Shown here: one piece after another, positions 12,031 to 23,920 of the stretch
Position numbering within the stretch: the stretch's first letter is position 1
How the letters are laid out: every line of letters begins with the position of its first letter
Source of the DNA: Scalesia atractyloides
Taxonomy: Eukaryota > Streptophyta > Magnoliopsida > Asterales > Asteraceae
Reading direction: 5' to 3'
Assembly (NCBI GenBank): GCA_947069175.1
Contig: CAMTDV010000002.1
Coordinates: forward strand, 12,268,988-12,332,987
Length of the DNA stretch: 64,000 nucleotides
Notes under the pieces: generated by a model
The model's database searches: none
The model's input: only the letters and a program-made list of their open reading frames with translations
Told to the model about the DNA's origin: nothing
Made by a program: the position numbers and the translations under genes

Positions 12031-12754
12031 TGTTCTTAATTACAGTTGTAATTGTAAGGTCTTTGCTCAAGTGTCTGTATAGGTTTGGTCGTGTCGATAA
12101 GATCGAGATATCCTTCTATCTTGATCTAGTATGACATCTTAGCTTGTCTGTGTTAATCAGTTGCATGTGTGCATACTGATAAGTCTTGTAAACGTCATGT
12201 CTACACACGTTTTCCAAGAATGAGAATTCTGTGCGAGTCATAGGTTTCGTACGAGTCACATGTTTCGTATAAAACAATGAATGGTTTCGTACGAAACAAT
12301 GTATTTCATACGAAACAGTTGTCTTGTACCAAATTTTCTGGAGTTTTGTCTCATGTGAAATAGTGTGTTCAGTATGTCTAGATTCGTGTTTCGTACGAAT
12401 GTTTAGACAGACACTATATAAGCAGACGTGCACTTCTCAGTCAAGGTGACTCACTAACTCACTAGACTGACCAGACTGAAAGAAACGAGCTAGCAGACTG
12501 ATCCTTTGGTGAGATCTCTCTGTTAGCATTTCTGGTGAAGACGAAGACACAAAAACACAACAAGTTTGTTTGAGTCATACGAGCATTGTGTGTATATGTT
12601 TGTACTTGTTCTCAATCATTAATCAAGATAGTGAATCTTTGGTTACCCCGTGTTCTTTACTTTGCTTTGGTTGCATGTACACTTGGACTCCGCACTTGTG
12701 TGTATGTTATATGAACAAGGAACTGGTTTAACTTGATCCTCAGGTGGACCTACA
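12031..12754 (+). repeat. 5' LTR of the copia element, 5'-truncated
   Basis: It aligns with 22239-22963 and lacks the first 26 bp of the 3' LTR. It ends GGTGGACCTACA. A TATATAAG box lies at about 12415. U3 contains a cluster of TTTCGTACGAAAC palindromes. Confidence 0.9.
12244..12402. repeat. TTTCGTACGAAA palindrome cluster in copia U3
   Basis: About five full or near copies of TTTCGTACGAAAC, in a span ending just upstream of the TATATAAG box. The same cluster is in the 3' LTR (22452-22612). Palindrome clusters in LTR regulatory regions are a described Sirevirus trait. Confidence 0.75.
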
Positions 12755-12756
12755 AG

Positions 12757-12768
12757 TGGTATCAGAGC
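12757..12768 (+). other. copia primer binding site
   Basis: TGGTATCAGAGC, three bases after the LTR end, matches the 3' end of initiator tRNA-Met. Confidence 0.85.
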
Positions 12769-13416
12769 TTTGCTCTTTCCTTGTTCAAAACCAGGCTTAG
12801 TTGTGTCTGAGCTAGTTTGAAGATTTCTGAAGTGTTCTTGAGCCTCCAGCAGAAAACATAAGTTTTGGATAGATAACTAACTTAAAACTTGGTTAAAATC
12901 TGCTGCATGCGGAAAATTTTGTGGTAAAATTTTTCTGAAGAACACCCTTGAAGAAGAAATCTGCAAAAATTTGAATCTAATTAGTTTGGTAGGGCTGACA
13001 TTTTCTGACTTGGATCTGGACTTGGACTGATGACTGATTAAAAATCTGTGTTTTAACTAAAAGTGGGTAAGACAATAGGTATTTTCGAAAAAGCAGGTCT
13101 ACACAAGAAAGGAAAATTTTCACCAAACCATTTCAGAAAAGATTCCACTGAAAAATGCTGAGCAAAACAGTTTGTGCGACTGAAAAGTTTTGTGCGAATC
13201 ATCTGACCCGCACGAAACATCCTGTCTCGCACGAAACATCATTGTTTCGCACGAAACATGTGTCTCGCACGAAACAGCTATTGTTTGTTTTTCGTGTTTT
13301 TCAAAGCTTTGTGATTTTAAGAATTTGTCATTTTTTCAGATTTGTGAATTTTTAAACAGTAATTATAATTGTGAAACTTTAAAACCTTTAAATTTTCATA
13401 AAAGAAGAAAATATAA
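12769..13416 (+). repeat. copia leader with repeated CGCACGAAACA
   Basis: The untranslated leader contains four copies of CGCACGAAACA or CGCACGAAACAT within 13209-13277. They resemble half-sites of the LTR palindrome with T changed to C. This may be a regulatory or packaging repeat; no coding function is seen. Confidence 0.65.
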
Positions 13417-14928
13417 TGAGTCTAACCCGTGGGATTGGAGTTGTTCAAGCTCAAATCAGGAGTCTTCGCAAAGCTCCGCAACATCATGGGTAAAATCTTT
13501 GATGCCTCAACATACAGCAATGATCTCTGCAAATCAATGGGCGTGTGTTGCGAATCAAAATCAAAGCATCCAAACTCTGCTAATGAGCGAAAGTGAAACA
13601 GGGAGTAATAACTGACCGCCGAAATTAAATCACATGAACGATTATCCTTCATGGAAAGTCATTTTCATACGTATGTTCTCGGTCAAAACACGAAATTGTG
13701 GACGTGTTTCACTACCCCCTACAATGAAGCACTTGAAGAAGCTGGATCAAATCCAACCACATTGGCCAATCTAGTCGAAAGTGACAAGAAAGCTTACGAT
13801 CTAGAGAAAAAGGCATTTGCTATCCTCACACAAGCTCTGCATAAAGACATTTATCATCAGTTTGTGTATTGTACTACAACGAAAAATTTGTAGGACACTT
13901 TGGAAGCAAGAGGTGAAGGTAACGCTGCTACCAGGAAGATTCGGCATGATCTGCTCAAGAAAGAGTTTGAAGGTTTCATGTTCATGGAGAACGAAACCTT
14001 GAATGTTATGACCACTCCATTTTATCATCTTCTCAGCAAAATGTACTCATATAAAGTGTTAGCAGCACCACAAGAAATTGTGATGCGATTTGCTGATGCT
14101 TTACCACCAAAATGGGGTCAATTTATTGATCTTTTAAAACATAGAGGTGTTTTGGACTCAATTAGTATTTATGAATTTGTGCAGAAACTGGAGAACAAGA
14201 ATGAAGAAGAACTCCGGAAGGCACAACGAGTCTCTGCTCCACAAAACCCTGAAATGTATTTTGGAGGTATAAATGCAGGTACAAGCTCAAGTCAGCAACC
14301 GAAGCTGCAAACCGCGTTTGTGTCAAACGTGAACCCTTTTCTACCCCAACCAGTTCAATCAAGTCAGTCTACATGTTCGAGTAATCAAGCCTATGGACAG
14401 ACTTTTGATCCTAAAGCCTTCCTTCCACAGCCAAGGGATTTAGTGCATAAAGCTCCACAGAAAGCTCCTCAACAAGCTTTCTATGGAAACAACAGTCAAT
14501 CGGCAAATCCCAAAACTGTCAAACTTGACACGTCAAATCTCTCCAAAATCAACGTAGAAGTAGCACAGAAACATGCAGAACTTCTAAATACCATGGTCAG
14601 TGCGTATTGTGGTTTAGTTGCAGGTCAAATAGGGAACATCAATTTGACAAATGAAGACTATGAACAAATTGACCGAGATGAAATGGAACTGATGGACATC
14701 AAGTGGGCATTTGCAAGTGCTATGAGAAGAGCGAAGGATTATATGAGAAGAACGGGTAGAACCAGTTTGGAAAGCAAGAAGGATACAAAATACGGCTTTG
14801 ACAAAACCGCCATCACTTGCTTCAACTGCGGAGAAAGAGGTCACTTCAAGCGGGAATGCACAAGACCCAACAAGGAAGGAAATCACAACCCCTTTTGTAA
14901 TCAGTCTCAACCATCCAACACAGCATAG
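13417..14928 (+). pseudogene. copia gag, disrupted
   Basis: The N-terminal MSLTRGIGVVQAQIRSLRK frame is followed by frame changes near 13490 and 13660, a TGA at 13612 and a TAG at 13891 where Trp is expected. Recognisable gag segments are LNHMNDYPSWK, the capsid-like GQNTKLWTCFTTPYNEALEE and a long helical part from 13900. A CCHC knuckle CFNCGERGHFKREC lies at about 14818-14860. Gag would form the particle and bind RNA; this copy cannot be translated through. Confidence 0.85.
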
Positions 14929-17050
14929 TACAACAATGAAAGAAGAATAGTAGCTGTTGGCAACTCTAAGAATACCAATCAATCAGGACCTTCAAACACG
15001 CACATAGCTTTGGTAGTTCAGTCTGATGAAGGATGCGATTGGTCAGTACAGTTGGGAACAGAGAACAACGGAAGAACTGCATTCTATGCAAGGATCATGG
15101 ATCAAATAAAGCATGATCACAGCATCAATACTCCAAATAACGATGATACATCTGGGGATGCTGGTAGTTCTGATGAAGAATGTTCAAGTGCAGATGGTTG
15201 TGGATCTGATTCCGATATAAAGAAAGGAAGTGATGGCTGAGGTTGAAGAGTTGCTGAGTGAAGCTGAGATGTTGAAATCTGAAAAGGTAGGCATGACGAG
15301 GAATGCAGCAGCTGCGGAAAAAGAGACAGAGACACTCTCTACAGATGGTGCAGCTTTTCCTCATCACACTGCCTTTATGGTAAATGTTAAAGGTTCTTCA
15401 AAACAGGTAAATTCTGACCCTCCTACTGTTTGGAATGACTGTGTTGAGTTGAAAATCAAATATGAAACCGTCAACAGTCATAATCAGAATTTAGTTGTTG
15501 AACTATCAAAATGCAAAGAGGCGAATTTGGCGCTAACTAGAAATGAAAAAGAATTCAAATTTGTAATAGAAACCCTTAAGAAAAGTGTTTCTGAATTGAC
15601 AAAAATAGTTTTGAATAAACAAACAGGAATTAATAATTACATTAATCTCCTAGAAGAAACAAAGAAAGAGGTAGCCATCGCCAAATGTGAATATGGTTCG
15701 ATCAAACGCAAATTAGAAAGTTATTCTAACTCCCAATATGTGCTTGATCATATTATTGAAGTTCAAAAACTAAAGGGAGATGCTGAATGCATAGGGTATA
15801 AGTCGTGTCTACCCCCAATGAAACATAACTATACCAAAATGTCTGATGAAGAGGAGATGCCTCGTTTTGAACCCTCTGTACCTTTGAATCCTGAGGAATT
15901 TGCAGCAGGGTTAGGGTTCAAACTAGGCAATTCCTCTCAAGAACCAAGCAAGCAAGAAAGTTCATCATCTGATGAAGAAGAGGATGATACTCAGATGATG
16001 AATTAAGAAATGATGATCAGGATCAGCCTCTTGATGAAAGGAAAAGAGTAGAATCGTCTGCTACTCCTAGTACTCAATCTGTTGAGAATCAAGAGACTGT
16101 TCCTAAGAAATCTGAGAAGACAAGTGTGTATACACAAGAAGTAGATAATGTGTTATATACTTTGGTTGGAGATAAGAAAATCTATTCAAACAAAGATTTT
16201 CCAATTAAAAACGTAAATCCAATCTCTATAGATCAAGTGTTTAAAAAGTCAAAAACCAAACCTTTAGAGAAGAAAAAGCCCACCAAATCACGACCATTAT
16301 CAGCTTCAAAAGAAAAACAATGGAAGCGTATTGAAAAGGCTACAGTTTCTCAACCGAAGGTTGAATCAAAAGGCACTCACCACTAGAAAAAGGCCAAAAC
16401 TGTTAAATTTGTGAGTTCTAAAGGTACCGATAAAGTAGAAACTTTTCAAGGAAAATCTAATGTTGATTTTGTAAAGAAAGTTAAGATTTTGAAAAGAAAT
16501 AGTCAAAATAATTACACCCAACACACTGATGGATGTAATGAAAATGAACCCAGTACCTCAGGATCCATAAGTTCAACATCAAGCCGAGAAACACGATCTC
16601 CTAGTTTGTTGAAAGGAGAACATGTTTCAAATGTGGAGAATTTGGCCACATTATAAAGGATTGTCAAAATCCAGCCAAATCAAGATGTATAGAGAAAACC
16701 CCTCATGAACCAACTTGCAAACGTAAATCTGTTTCTCCGACACAAGATAAACGAGTTATTAAAGATCAAAAAGAGAAACAAAAACTTAAACAAGTAAAAG
16801 CAATTGAGAAAGCTTTAAAATCGGATTCTTCAAATAAGGATTAAAGATCTTCAAAGTCAACAAAACCAGAAACTGTTAAAACTGTAAATAATAGTAAATC
16901 TGGTAATAAACAAGGATCTTGGAAACAGAAGACCGGTAATGGTTCAAAAGGAGTTTCTCAGTTCGTTAATCATCAAGAAATTGAGATTACATTTCTCGAT
17001 GATAAGGGACGACCCAAGACCACTGAGGCTTGGGTCCCCATCTCAAACTA
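14929..17050 (+). pseudogene. copia gag C-terminal extension, coiled coil and second zinc knuckle
   Basis: Successive frames (15010-15240, 15230-16006, 16126-16386, 16411-16656) form one degraded linker. It contains an acidic stretch, a coiled-coil region rich in E, K and L (15230-15830), a Ser/Asp/Glu tract near 15950 and Lys-rich segments. A second CCHC knuckle, CFKCGEFGHIIKDC, lies at about 16625-16666 in a shifted frame. Long gag extensions of this type fit Sirevirus-like elements. Frame breaks occur near 14926, 15230, 16004, 16384 and 16620. Confidence 0.75.
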
Positions 17051-17057
17051 ATCTTGT

Positions 17058-18259
17058 TTGTGCAATGTGCAGGGTGTTCATGGAGGAACTGTAAACAGTC
17101 ATTGGATTGTTGACAGTGGAGCATCAAGGCACATGACAGGTGACTTGCGGCTCCTATATGATGTGAAAAGTATTAGGGATGGTTATGTTGCTTTTGCTGG
17201 TGACAAAGGTGGATACATCACTGGAGAAGGAATGGTCTCCAATGGTGTTGTGAGCTTCGACAAGATAATTATGTGCGGCAAATTGATCACAATCTTCTTA
17301 GCATTTCTCAAATCTGCGACAAGAAGTTCACGATGCATTTTGATGATGCCGGATGTTATGTGCTGAAGCCTGGATTCAAGATCCCCAAGGAATGGATTCT
17401 CCTGTCGGCTCCAAGAATTAATGATTTGTATATTCTTGATATGAGCCAAGCTATTACAACATCTGCACAAGTCACATGTTTTGTCTCTAAAGCCACCGAG
17501 AAGGAATCAATCTCCTGGCATAGACGTATGGGACACATTCACCTAAGGAAAATGAACTATTTGGTGAAGAACAATCTAGTGAATGGTGTACCAGTGAAGA
17601 ACTTTCATCTTCAAGACGTTTGTGTATCATGCCAGAAAGGGAAGCAAGTGAGAAAATCCCATCCCGTGAAGAAGATCAACACAGTAAATATGCCACTGGA
17701 ACGTCTTCATATGGACCTCTTTGGACCTATGAAACACAAGACAACCTTTGGTGATTCTTATTGTCTGGTAGTTACTGATGACTATTCTAGATTTTCATGG
17801 GTAAACATGTTGGCACACAAGAGTGAAGTTCCTACTATCCTCAAGAATCTCCTGACTCTGTTAGAAAATCTGTATAATCTGAAGTTAAGGAGAATCAAAA
17901 GCGACAAAGGCACGGAATTCAAGAATCAGATTATGGATGAGTACTGTTCCTCAAAGGGTATTTTGCATGGGTACGGTTCTCGATACACTCCACAACAAAA
18001 TGGTGTCGCTGAGAGGAAAAATCGAACTCTTATTGAAACTGCAAGAACCTTGTTAGTAGAATCAGAACTTCCCGTTCAATTTTGGGGAGAAGTAGTTGCT
18101 ACTGCATGCTACACGATGAATAGAGTTCTAACGGTGAAGAGACATGGGAAGACATGCTTTGAGTTGTTACATAAAAGGAAACCGGATATTTCTTTCTTAG
18201 AACATTTTGGAGCTCACTATGATCGACCCACATGGAAAGTTTGGTCCCAAGGCTATTGA
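17058..18259 (+). pseudogene. copia protease and integrase, frameshifted
   Basis: Protease has the intact motif WIVDSGASRHMTGD. The frame shifts near 17268. Integrase then follows from NLLSISQICDKKF. It has the HHCC zinc domain (WHRRMGHIHLRKM, then CVSCQKGKQ) and a catalytic core with Asp in HMDLFGPM, Asp in IKSDKGTEFKN and Glu in NGVAERKNR. Near 18213 the frame shifts again. Integrase would join element DNA to the host; its three catalytic acids remain visible, but the chain is broken. Confidence 0.9.
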
Positions 18260-18950
18260 AGGTTTCTTTCTTGGATATGCTACTCCTAATTTCCGGGTGT
18301 GGAATTTATCTTCGAAGAAGATTGAAGAATGGGTGAAGTCAAGGTTCAGAGATATACAGAAGCTGTTAGAGCTCCGGGTGCTCCTTGGATGTTTGACTAT
18401 GATGGGTTGTTTGACTCCTTTAATCTGCCAACTTTTGATGATGCAACAGCTGCTGCTCAGATGTTATTGGAAAGTGATATTGTAGTAGACTCGTCATTAG
18501 TTCGACCAATTATTGTGAACCCTCAAGTGTCGACTTCGGTTAACAATCTTGTTCAAAATGAGGAATTTGAAGACGCTGCGGATTATAATGTTTCGTCAGA
18601 AGAAGATGAGTTTCATGATGCAAATGAAGCTACCTCTGGTGTGTTCCTAGTTTTTCAAATGATACGTCAAATATTCAACCTCAAGGAACGACTGAAGGTC
18701 AGGCATCTACATCTTCGTCAAATCCAGCTCTTGATTTAATTGTTGATCTGAATATCAACAATTTGGGTATCAATTCTCGAGTTCCTAATATGCCAGAAAC
18801 TCGAATTAATAATATCCATCCTCAGCAGAATATTATTGGAGATGTCCAAAGTGGTGTGTAGACTCGTAATCAGTTTCGAGACAACCAGAATGTTGGATTG
18901 TATTCGGAAATCAGGGAATCTGGTGGTCTGAATGATTAGTCTTTTGCCTG
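18207..18950 (+). pseudogene. copia integrase C-terminus and linker to RT
   Basis: In other frames it reads MIDPHGKFGPKAIEGFFLGY, the conserved copia integrase C-terminal motif, and then an acidic low-complexity linker (EEFEDAADYNVSSEEDEFHD). Frame changes occur near 18325 and 18650, and stops near 18860 and 18939. Confidence 0.8.
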
Positions 18951-18956
18951 CTATGT

Positions 18957-20483
18957 GTGCTAAGTAGAACCAAAATCTTGGAAGGGGCAATAAAAGAAGT
19001 CTCTTGGGTTGAAGCCATGCAGGAAGAACTTCAGCAATTTCAGAAGTTAGGCGTCTGGAAATTGGTTGACAGGCCTGACAGCTACAAGAAGATTGGTACA
19101 CGATGGGTGTACAAGTGCAAGAAGGATGACCGAGGTGTTGTTGTGAGAAACAAAGCGCGATTGGTTGTTCAAGGTTTTAATCAGGTCAAAGGCATTGATT
19201 ACAATGAAGTTTATGCACCGGTTGCACGACTTGAGGCCATAAGAATCTTTTTGGCTTATGTGTCCTTCAAGAAGTTCACTGTTTATCAGATGGATGTGAA
19301 GAGTGCATTTCTTCATGGTGTGGTAGAAGAGGAAGTATATGTTGAGCAACCGCCAGGTTTTGAAGATCCTTTCCATCCTGACAAGGTTTGGCTTCTCAAC
19401 AAGGCGTTATATGGTCTTCATCAAGCTCCGAGGGCTTGGTATGAAACGTTGTCTACTTATCTGTTGAAGAATGGTTTTCGACGAGGCCTGATCGACTGTA
19501 CTCTCTTTATCAAGGAACAGGACGAGGACTTGCTGCTAGTACAAGTTTATGTTTATGATATTATATTTGGGTCTACTAACACTCGAATGTGCAAAGAATT
19601 CGAACAGGTTATGCAGGAGAAGTTCGAGATGAGCGCAATGGGAGAAATGACTTTCTTTTTAGGTTTGCAGGTTCAGCAATCAAAGGAAGGGATTTTTATC
19701 CATCAAACCAAGTACGTCAGAGATATTCTCAAACGATTTCAGATGGACGACTCAAAGCCTTTGGGAACTCCGATAGCTCAAAATCATGGGATTACTCCAG
19801 ACGGAATGGGTGAACATGTAGAATCATCTCTCTACCGTGCTATGATCGGCTCTCTCTTGTATCTTACTGCTTCAAGACCCTACATAATGTATCCAACATG
19901 CCTTCTGGCGTGCTATCAGTCTAGTCTGAAAGTTTCTCACTTGATGGCTGTGAAAAGGATCTTTCCTTATCTAAAGGGACGCCCTGACACTGGTCTATGG
20001 TACCCTAAGGATGATAACTTTGATTTGACAGCATTCAGTGATTCTGATCATGGCAGCTGTAAAATAGATGCAAAATCAACAACAGCAGGATGTCAGTTCT
20101 TGGGAAATCGCCTAGTCACGTGGCAATGCAAAAAGCAGACTTGTGTAGCTACATCAACATGTGAGGCTGAGTATATTTCAGCTTCTAGTTGCTGCTCTCA
20201 GGTTCTATGGATTCAACAGCAAATGCACGACTACGGTTTTGAATTTCTTACTACTCCTATTTTTGTTGATAATGAAGCTGCTTTACAGATCACTCGGAAT
20301 CCTGTACAGCATTCAAAAATAACACACATTGAGATTAAGTATCATTTCATACGAGATTGTATGAAAAGAGACTTATCGATGTTGTTAAAATCCACACTGA
20401 TCACCAACGTGCCGACCTTTTTACCAAAGCCTTTGATAAATCACGTTTTGATTATCTACCTTTGGTCAATGGCATCAAGGTGA
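18957..20483 (+). pseudogene. copia RT-RNase H with altered catalytic motif
   Basis: A 508-codon open frame starts inside the domain. It shows copia RT landmarks: WVEAMQEELQQF, GTRWVYKCK, KARLVVQGF, VYQMDVKSAFLHG, the PPGFED block and ALYGLHQAPRAWY. The active site reads YVYD where YVDD is expected (Tyr codon at 19554-19556), so one catalytic Asp is lost. RNase H follows with AFSDSDHGSC, CEAEYISAS and the VDNEAALQI block. The frame ends early, after a shift near 20390. Length and motifs otherwise fit the family, but the enzyme would be inactive. Confidence 0.92.
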
Positions 20484-22212
20484 AACCGAGTAACTCAACC
20501 ATGGCTAACTATTTTTGTATATCCTTTTCTAAAAATCTAAAACTACAAAAAGATTTTTAGTTTTATATTTTAGGGGGAGTAAATTTCAAGAAAATACAAA
20601 AATATGTCTTTTATTTACCTTCTTTGTTTAAGGGGAGAAAATTTCAGAAAAACAAAAAAACAATAGAAAAATCAAAAATGAGTTTCTTGGATAAGTTGAA
20701 GATGATGAAATTCACCGATAAGTCTGTCAGAAATGGTTAAAAGCATAGAAAGAAGATTGATAAGTAGCTTTACTTATGATGTATCGGTAGGCTCACAATC
20801 AGACTGAAATATGCAGGTTGATATAAACTTAACAGACAGAACGCCAGGTGGGAACCGTTCATTGGCATATGGTCTTGGTACCGAAATTTCGTTTGATAGA
20901 GTGCCGAGGATCTGAGATATACGGTCTTTATGCTGGCTTATCATCTGGGTATCATGGTTGAATCTTTTGCCGAAAAATAACGGTGGCGCAAGTCTAGAAC
21001 TTTCATGATACCATAAATACGTGTACATACTGCATTCGACCATCAAATAAGTGATAAAAATATCACATCCCCAAAATAAGTGATAAAATATCACAGCTTT
21101 ATGCGGGAGCTAAGTTCGTCTCTTTGTCGGTACGATGGTAATAACCTGTTCACGGACTTACTCTGTCCCCTGCATGCATATGAAAATCAAGTTCCTCATC
21201 AATAAGTGATTAAATCACAAAGGGCTTGTTTTCAATAAAAAATAAGTGAGTATCTCACACCATTCATATACGTCAAAACAGATGATAAAGCAGTATACTC
21301 ACCGGTAAGATTTTCTCTCGTGCATATCTTGATACAGGAATGTGTCATGATGTGGTTGAACACCGGCTAGTAAGTATAAATCCATACCTTAATCATATCT
21401 CCTAATCATGATTACATCTGATAAGTCTGAGCTTACGTGGACAACAATACCGATAATCATAGTTAAATACTTATCTGTTTAATTTTGAAAACCAAATACC
21501 GTTTTTGACAAAGATTAAAATGCTGGTATGATTCCTTTACCTTGAAACTCGAAAAAGATTGTAGTTTATCTGTATATTTTGATTTTAAGTCTAGTTTACT
21601 TAGTTGCTTATGTAATTACCTTTTTGAAAGTTAGCCAAAGTTGATACTCGAAAGTTTTCTACCAAGATACGCCAAAGAACCATTTGTTTGATATTGTAAC
21701 TTCATAAAGTAACATCTTGCAACAAGTAATCCATCAAAGAAAACCAAAATCTGAAATTCGTTTGAGTGTGTGTATCTCATACGAATGAACCTGGTCATTT
21801 TATTGACTTGGTCACTGGTTTTTCTCAAATCTGCTGCTGGAATTCATACGAGTGTGTGTATCTCGTTCAGGGAATACAATCATATGAAGAAATTATGACA
21901 AGTTTTTCGTGTGTATTCCCTGAGAAAGTTGTGTTCTAATTATATTTGATTTATGAATACAGATCGATACAAATGGAACATAAACAAAGACCAGCGACGA
22001 AGAAATCTGACAAGCAGAACAGGAAACAAGAAAGATTTGAAGTTTCTTAGAAGTTCGAAGACCTGATGCTCTAATCATTGGATAGCAGAGCTATCAATGG
22101 ATAGCAGATCTTTAGGGGGAGTTTGTTGATACTCCAATCCATTCAATATAAAAACCAACATATGAAGACCAAAGACCGAAGACCGAAGACCAGCAACATC
22201 CAAGGGGGAGTT
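20484..22212 (+). other. copia 3' untranslated region with repeated PPT-like tracts
   Basis: No env-like coding region is supported. PPT-like tracts occur at 20571 (TAGGGGGAG), 20631 (AGGGGAGAAA), 22112 (TTAGGGGGAG) and 22203 (AGGGGGAG, adjacent to the LTR). A 19-bp block AGGGGGAGTTTGTTGATAC occurs at 22114-22132 and again at the true PPT/LTR junction, 22203-22221. The arrangement fits Sireviruses, which are known to carry several PPTs. Confidence 0.7.
21044..21260. repeat. AAGTGAT...ATCAC hairpin motifs
   Basis: Four copies of AATAAGTGAT or AATAAGTGAG, each followed within a few bases by ATCAC or CTCAC, lie in the copia 3' region. Each can form a short stem. The function is unknown. Confidence 0.6.
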
Positions 22213-22963
22213 TGTTGATACAGTTTGTGTCTATCGCATGTTCTTAATTACAGTTGTAATTGTACGGTCTTTGCTCAAGTGTCTATATAGGTTTGGTCGT
22301 GTCGATAAGATCGAGATATCCTTATATCTTGATCTAGTATGACATCTTAGCTTGTCTGTGTTGATCAGTTGCATGTGTGCATACTGATAAGTCTTGTAAA
22401 CGTCATGTCTACACACGTTCTCCAAGAATGAGAATTCTGTGCGAGTCATAGGTTTCGTACGAGTCACATGTTTCGTACGAAAAAATGAATGGTTTCGTAC
22501 GAAACAATGTATTTCGTACGAAATAGTTATCTCGTACCAAATTTTCTGGAGTTGTGTCTCGTGTGAAATAGTGTGTTCAGTATGTCTAGATTTGTGTTTC
22601 GTACGAATGTTTAGACAGACACTATATAAGCAGACGTGCACTTCTCAGTCAAGGTGATTGACTAACTCACTAGACTGACCAGACTGAAAGAATGAGCTAG
22701 CAAACTGATCCTTTGGTGAGATCTCTCTGTTAGCATTTCTGGTGAAGACGAAGATACAAGAACACAGCAAGTTTGTTTGAGTCATATGAGCATTGTGTGT
22801 ATATGTGTTTGTACTTGTTCTCAATCATTAATCAAGATAGTGAATCTTTGGTTACCCCGTGTTCTTTACTTTGCTTTGGTTGCATGCACACTTGGATTCC
22901 GCACTTGTGTGTATGTTATATGAACAAGGAACTGGTTTAACTTGATCCTCAGGTGGACCTACA
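22213..22963 (+). repeat. 3' LTR of the copia element (751 bp)
   Basis: It starts TGTTGATACAG and ends GGACCTACA, directly after a polypurine tract. It differs from the 5' LTR at well over a dozen positions, so the insertion is not very recent. Confidence 0.92.
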
Positions 22964-23920
22964 TTCAGGACCCGCTATGGTCATTTTGAATTCTTAGTGA
23001 TGCCTTTTGGGCTCACAAATGCACCGGCAGCATTCATGGATCTCATGAATAGAGTCTGCAAACCGTATTTAGATAAGTTTGTCATTGTCTTCATCGACGA
23101 CATACTTATCTATTCTCGTAATCAAGATGATCACGAGAAACATCTTCGGTGCATCCTAGAATTATTAAGGCATGAGAAACTTTATGCAAAGTTCTCTAAA
23201 TGCGAATTTTGGCTTAGAGAAGTCCAATTTCTTGGACATATGGTAAGTGAGCGTGGTATCCAAGTGGATCCCGCCAAAATTGAGGCCATAATGAATTGGG
23301 AAGTGCCCAAGACCCCAACGGAGGTTCGTAGTTTCTTAGGATTGGCTGGTTACTATAGGAGGTTCATTGAGAACTTTTCAAGGATAGCCACTCCTTTAAC
23401 TTCCTTGACCCGTAAGATATTAAGTATAACTGGGGTCCAAAGCAACAAGAATCTTTTGAGATTCTTAAACACAAATTAAGCAACGCTCCTGCGTTATCTC
23501 TACCCGAGGGTATTGAGAACTTTATTGTCTATTGTGATGCTTCGCACACTGGCATGGGCTGTGTGCTAATGCGAAATGGCAAATTAATTGCCTATGCATC
23601 ACGACAACTAAAGGTGCACGAAAGGAATTACCCATGATTTAGAACTGGGTGCCGTTGTATTTGCACTAAAACTGTGGAGACATTACTTGTATGGCACAAA
23701 GTGTGTTATATACACAGACCATAAAAGTCTCCAACATCTGTTCAATCAGAAAGAATTGAACATGCGACAACGCCGTTGGATGGAAACTCTTAATGATTAT
23801 GATTGCGAGATTCGCTACCATCCAGGCAAGCAAATTTAGTTGCCGATGCCTTAAGTCGCAAGGAAAAGGTTAAACCTATAAGGATTAATGCTAAGTGCAT
23901 TGAGCTCAGAATAGCTTGAG
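22963..23920 (+). pseudogene. Tekay-like RT second half and RNase H, frameshifted
   Basis: RT resumes with FRTRYGHFEFLVMPFGLTNAP. It contains the catalytic VFIDDILIYS (FIDD at 23087-23098), then KLYAKFSKCEFWL, FLGHMVS and the connection domain. Frame changes occur near 23413 and 23632, and another near 23834. RNase H parts are readable: VYCDASHTGMGCVL, then DLELGAVVFALKLWRHYLYG, TDHKSLQHLF and VADALSR. The RT core motif itself is intact, unlike that of the copia element. Confidence 0.9.

Larger units (their letters stand above)
12031..22963 (+). mobile_element. Ty1/copia Sirevirus-like element inserted in gypsy RT
   Basis: The LTRs (12031-12754, 22213-22963) flank gag with a CCHC knuckle, a long coiled-coil linker, a second knuckle, protease, integrase, RT and RNase H. 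The integrase-before-RT order defines Ty1/copia. A long gag, several polypurine-like tracts and clustered LTR palindromes are traits known for Sireviruses. Multiple frameshifts and stops, plus an RT active-site change, show it is dead. It splits the chromovirus RT between SEDVPKIA and FRTRYGHFEF. The right flank continues TTCAG, but no left copy of this target sequence remains. Confidence 0.9.

Noticed and set aside
20774..21094. Antisense or env-like ORF in the copia 3' region
   Set aside because: No membrane segment, signal peptide or family motif; the region holds repeats and PPT-like tracts.
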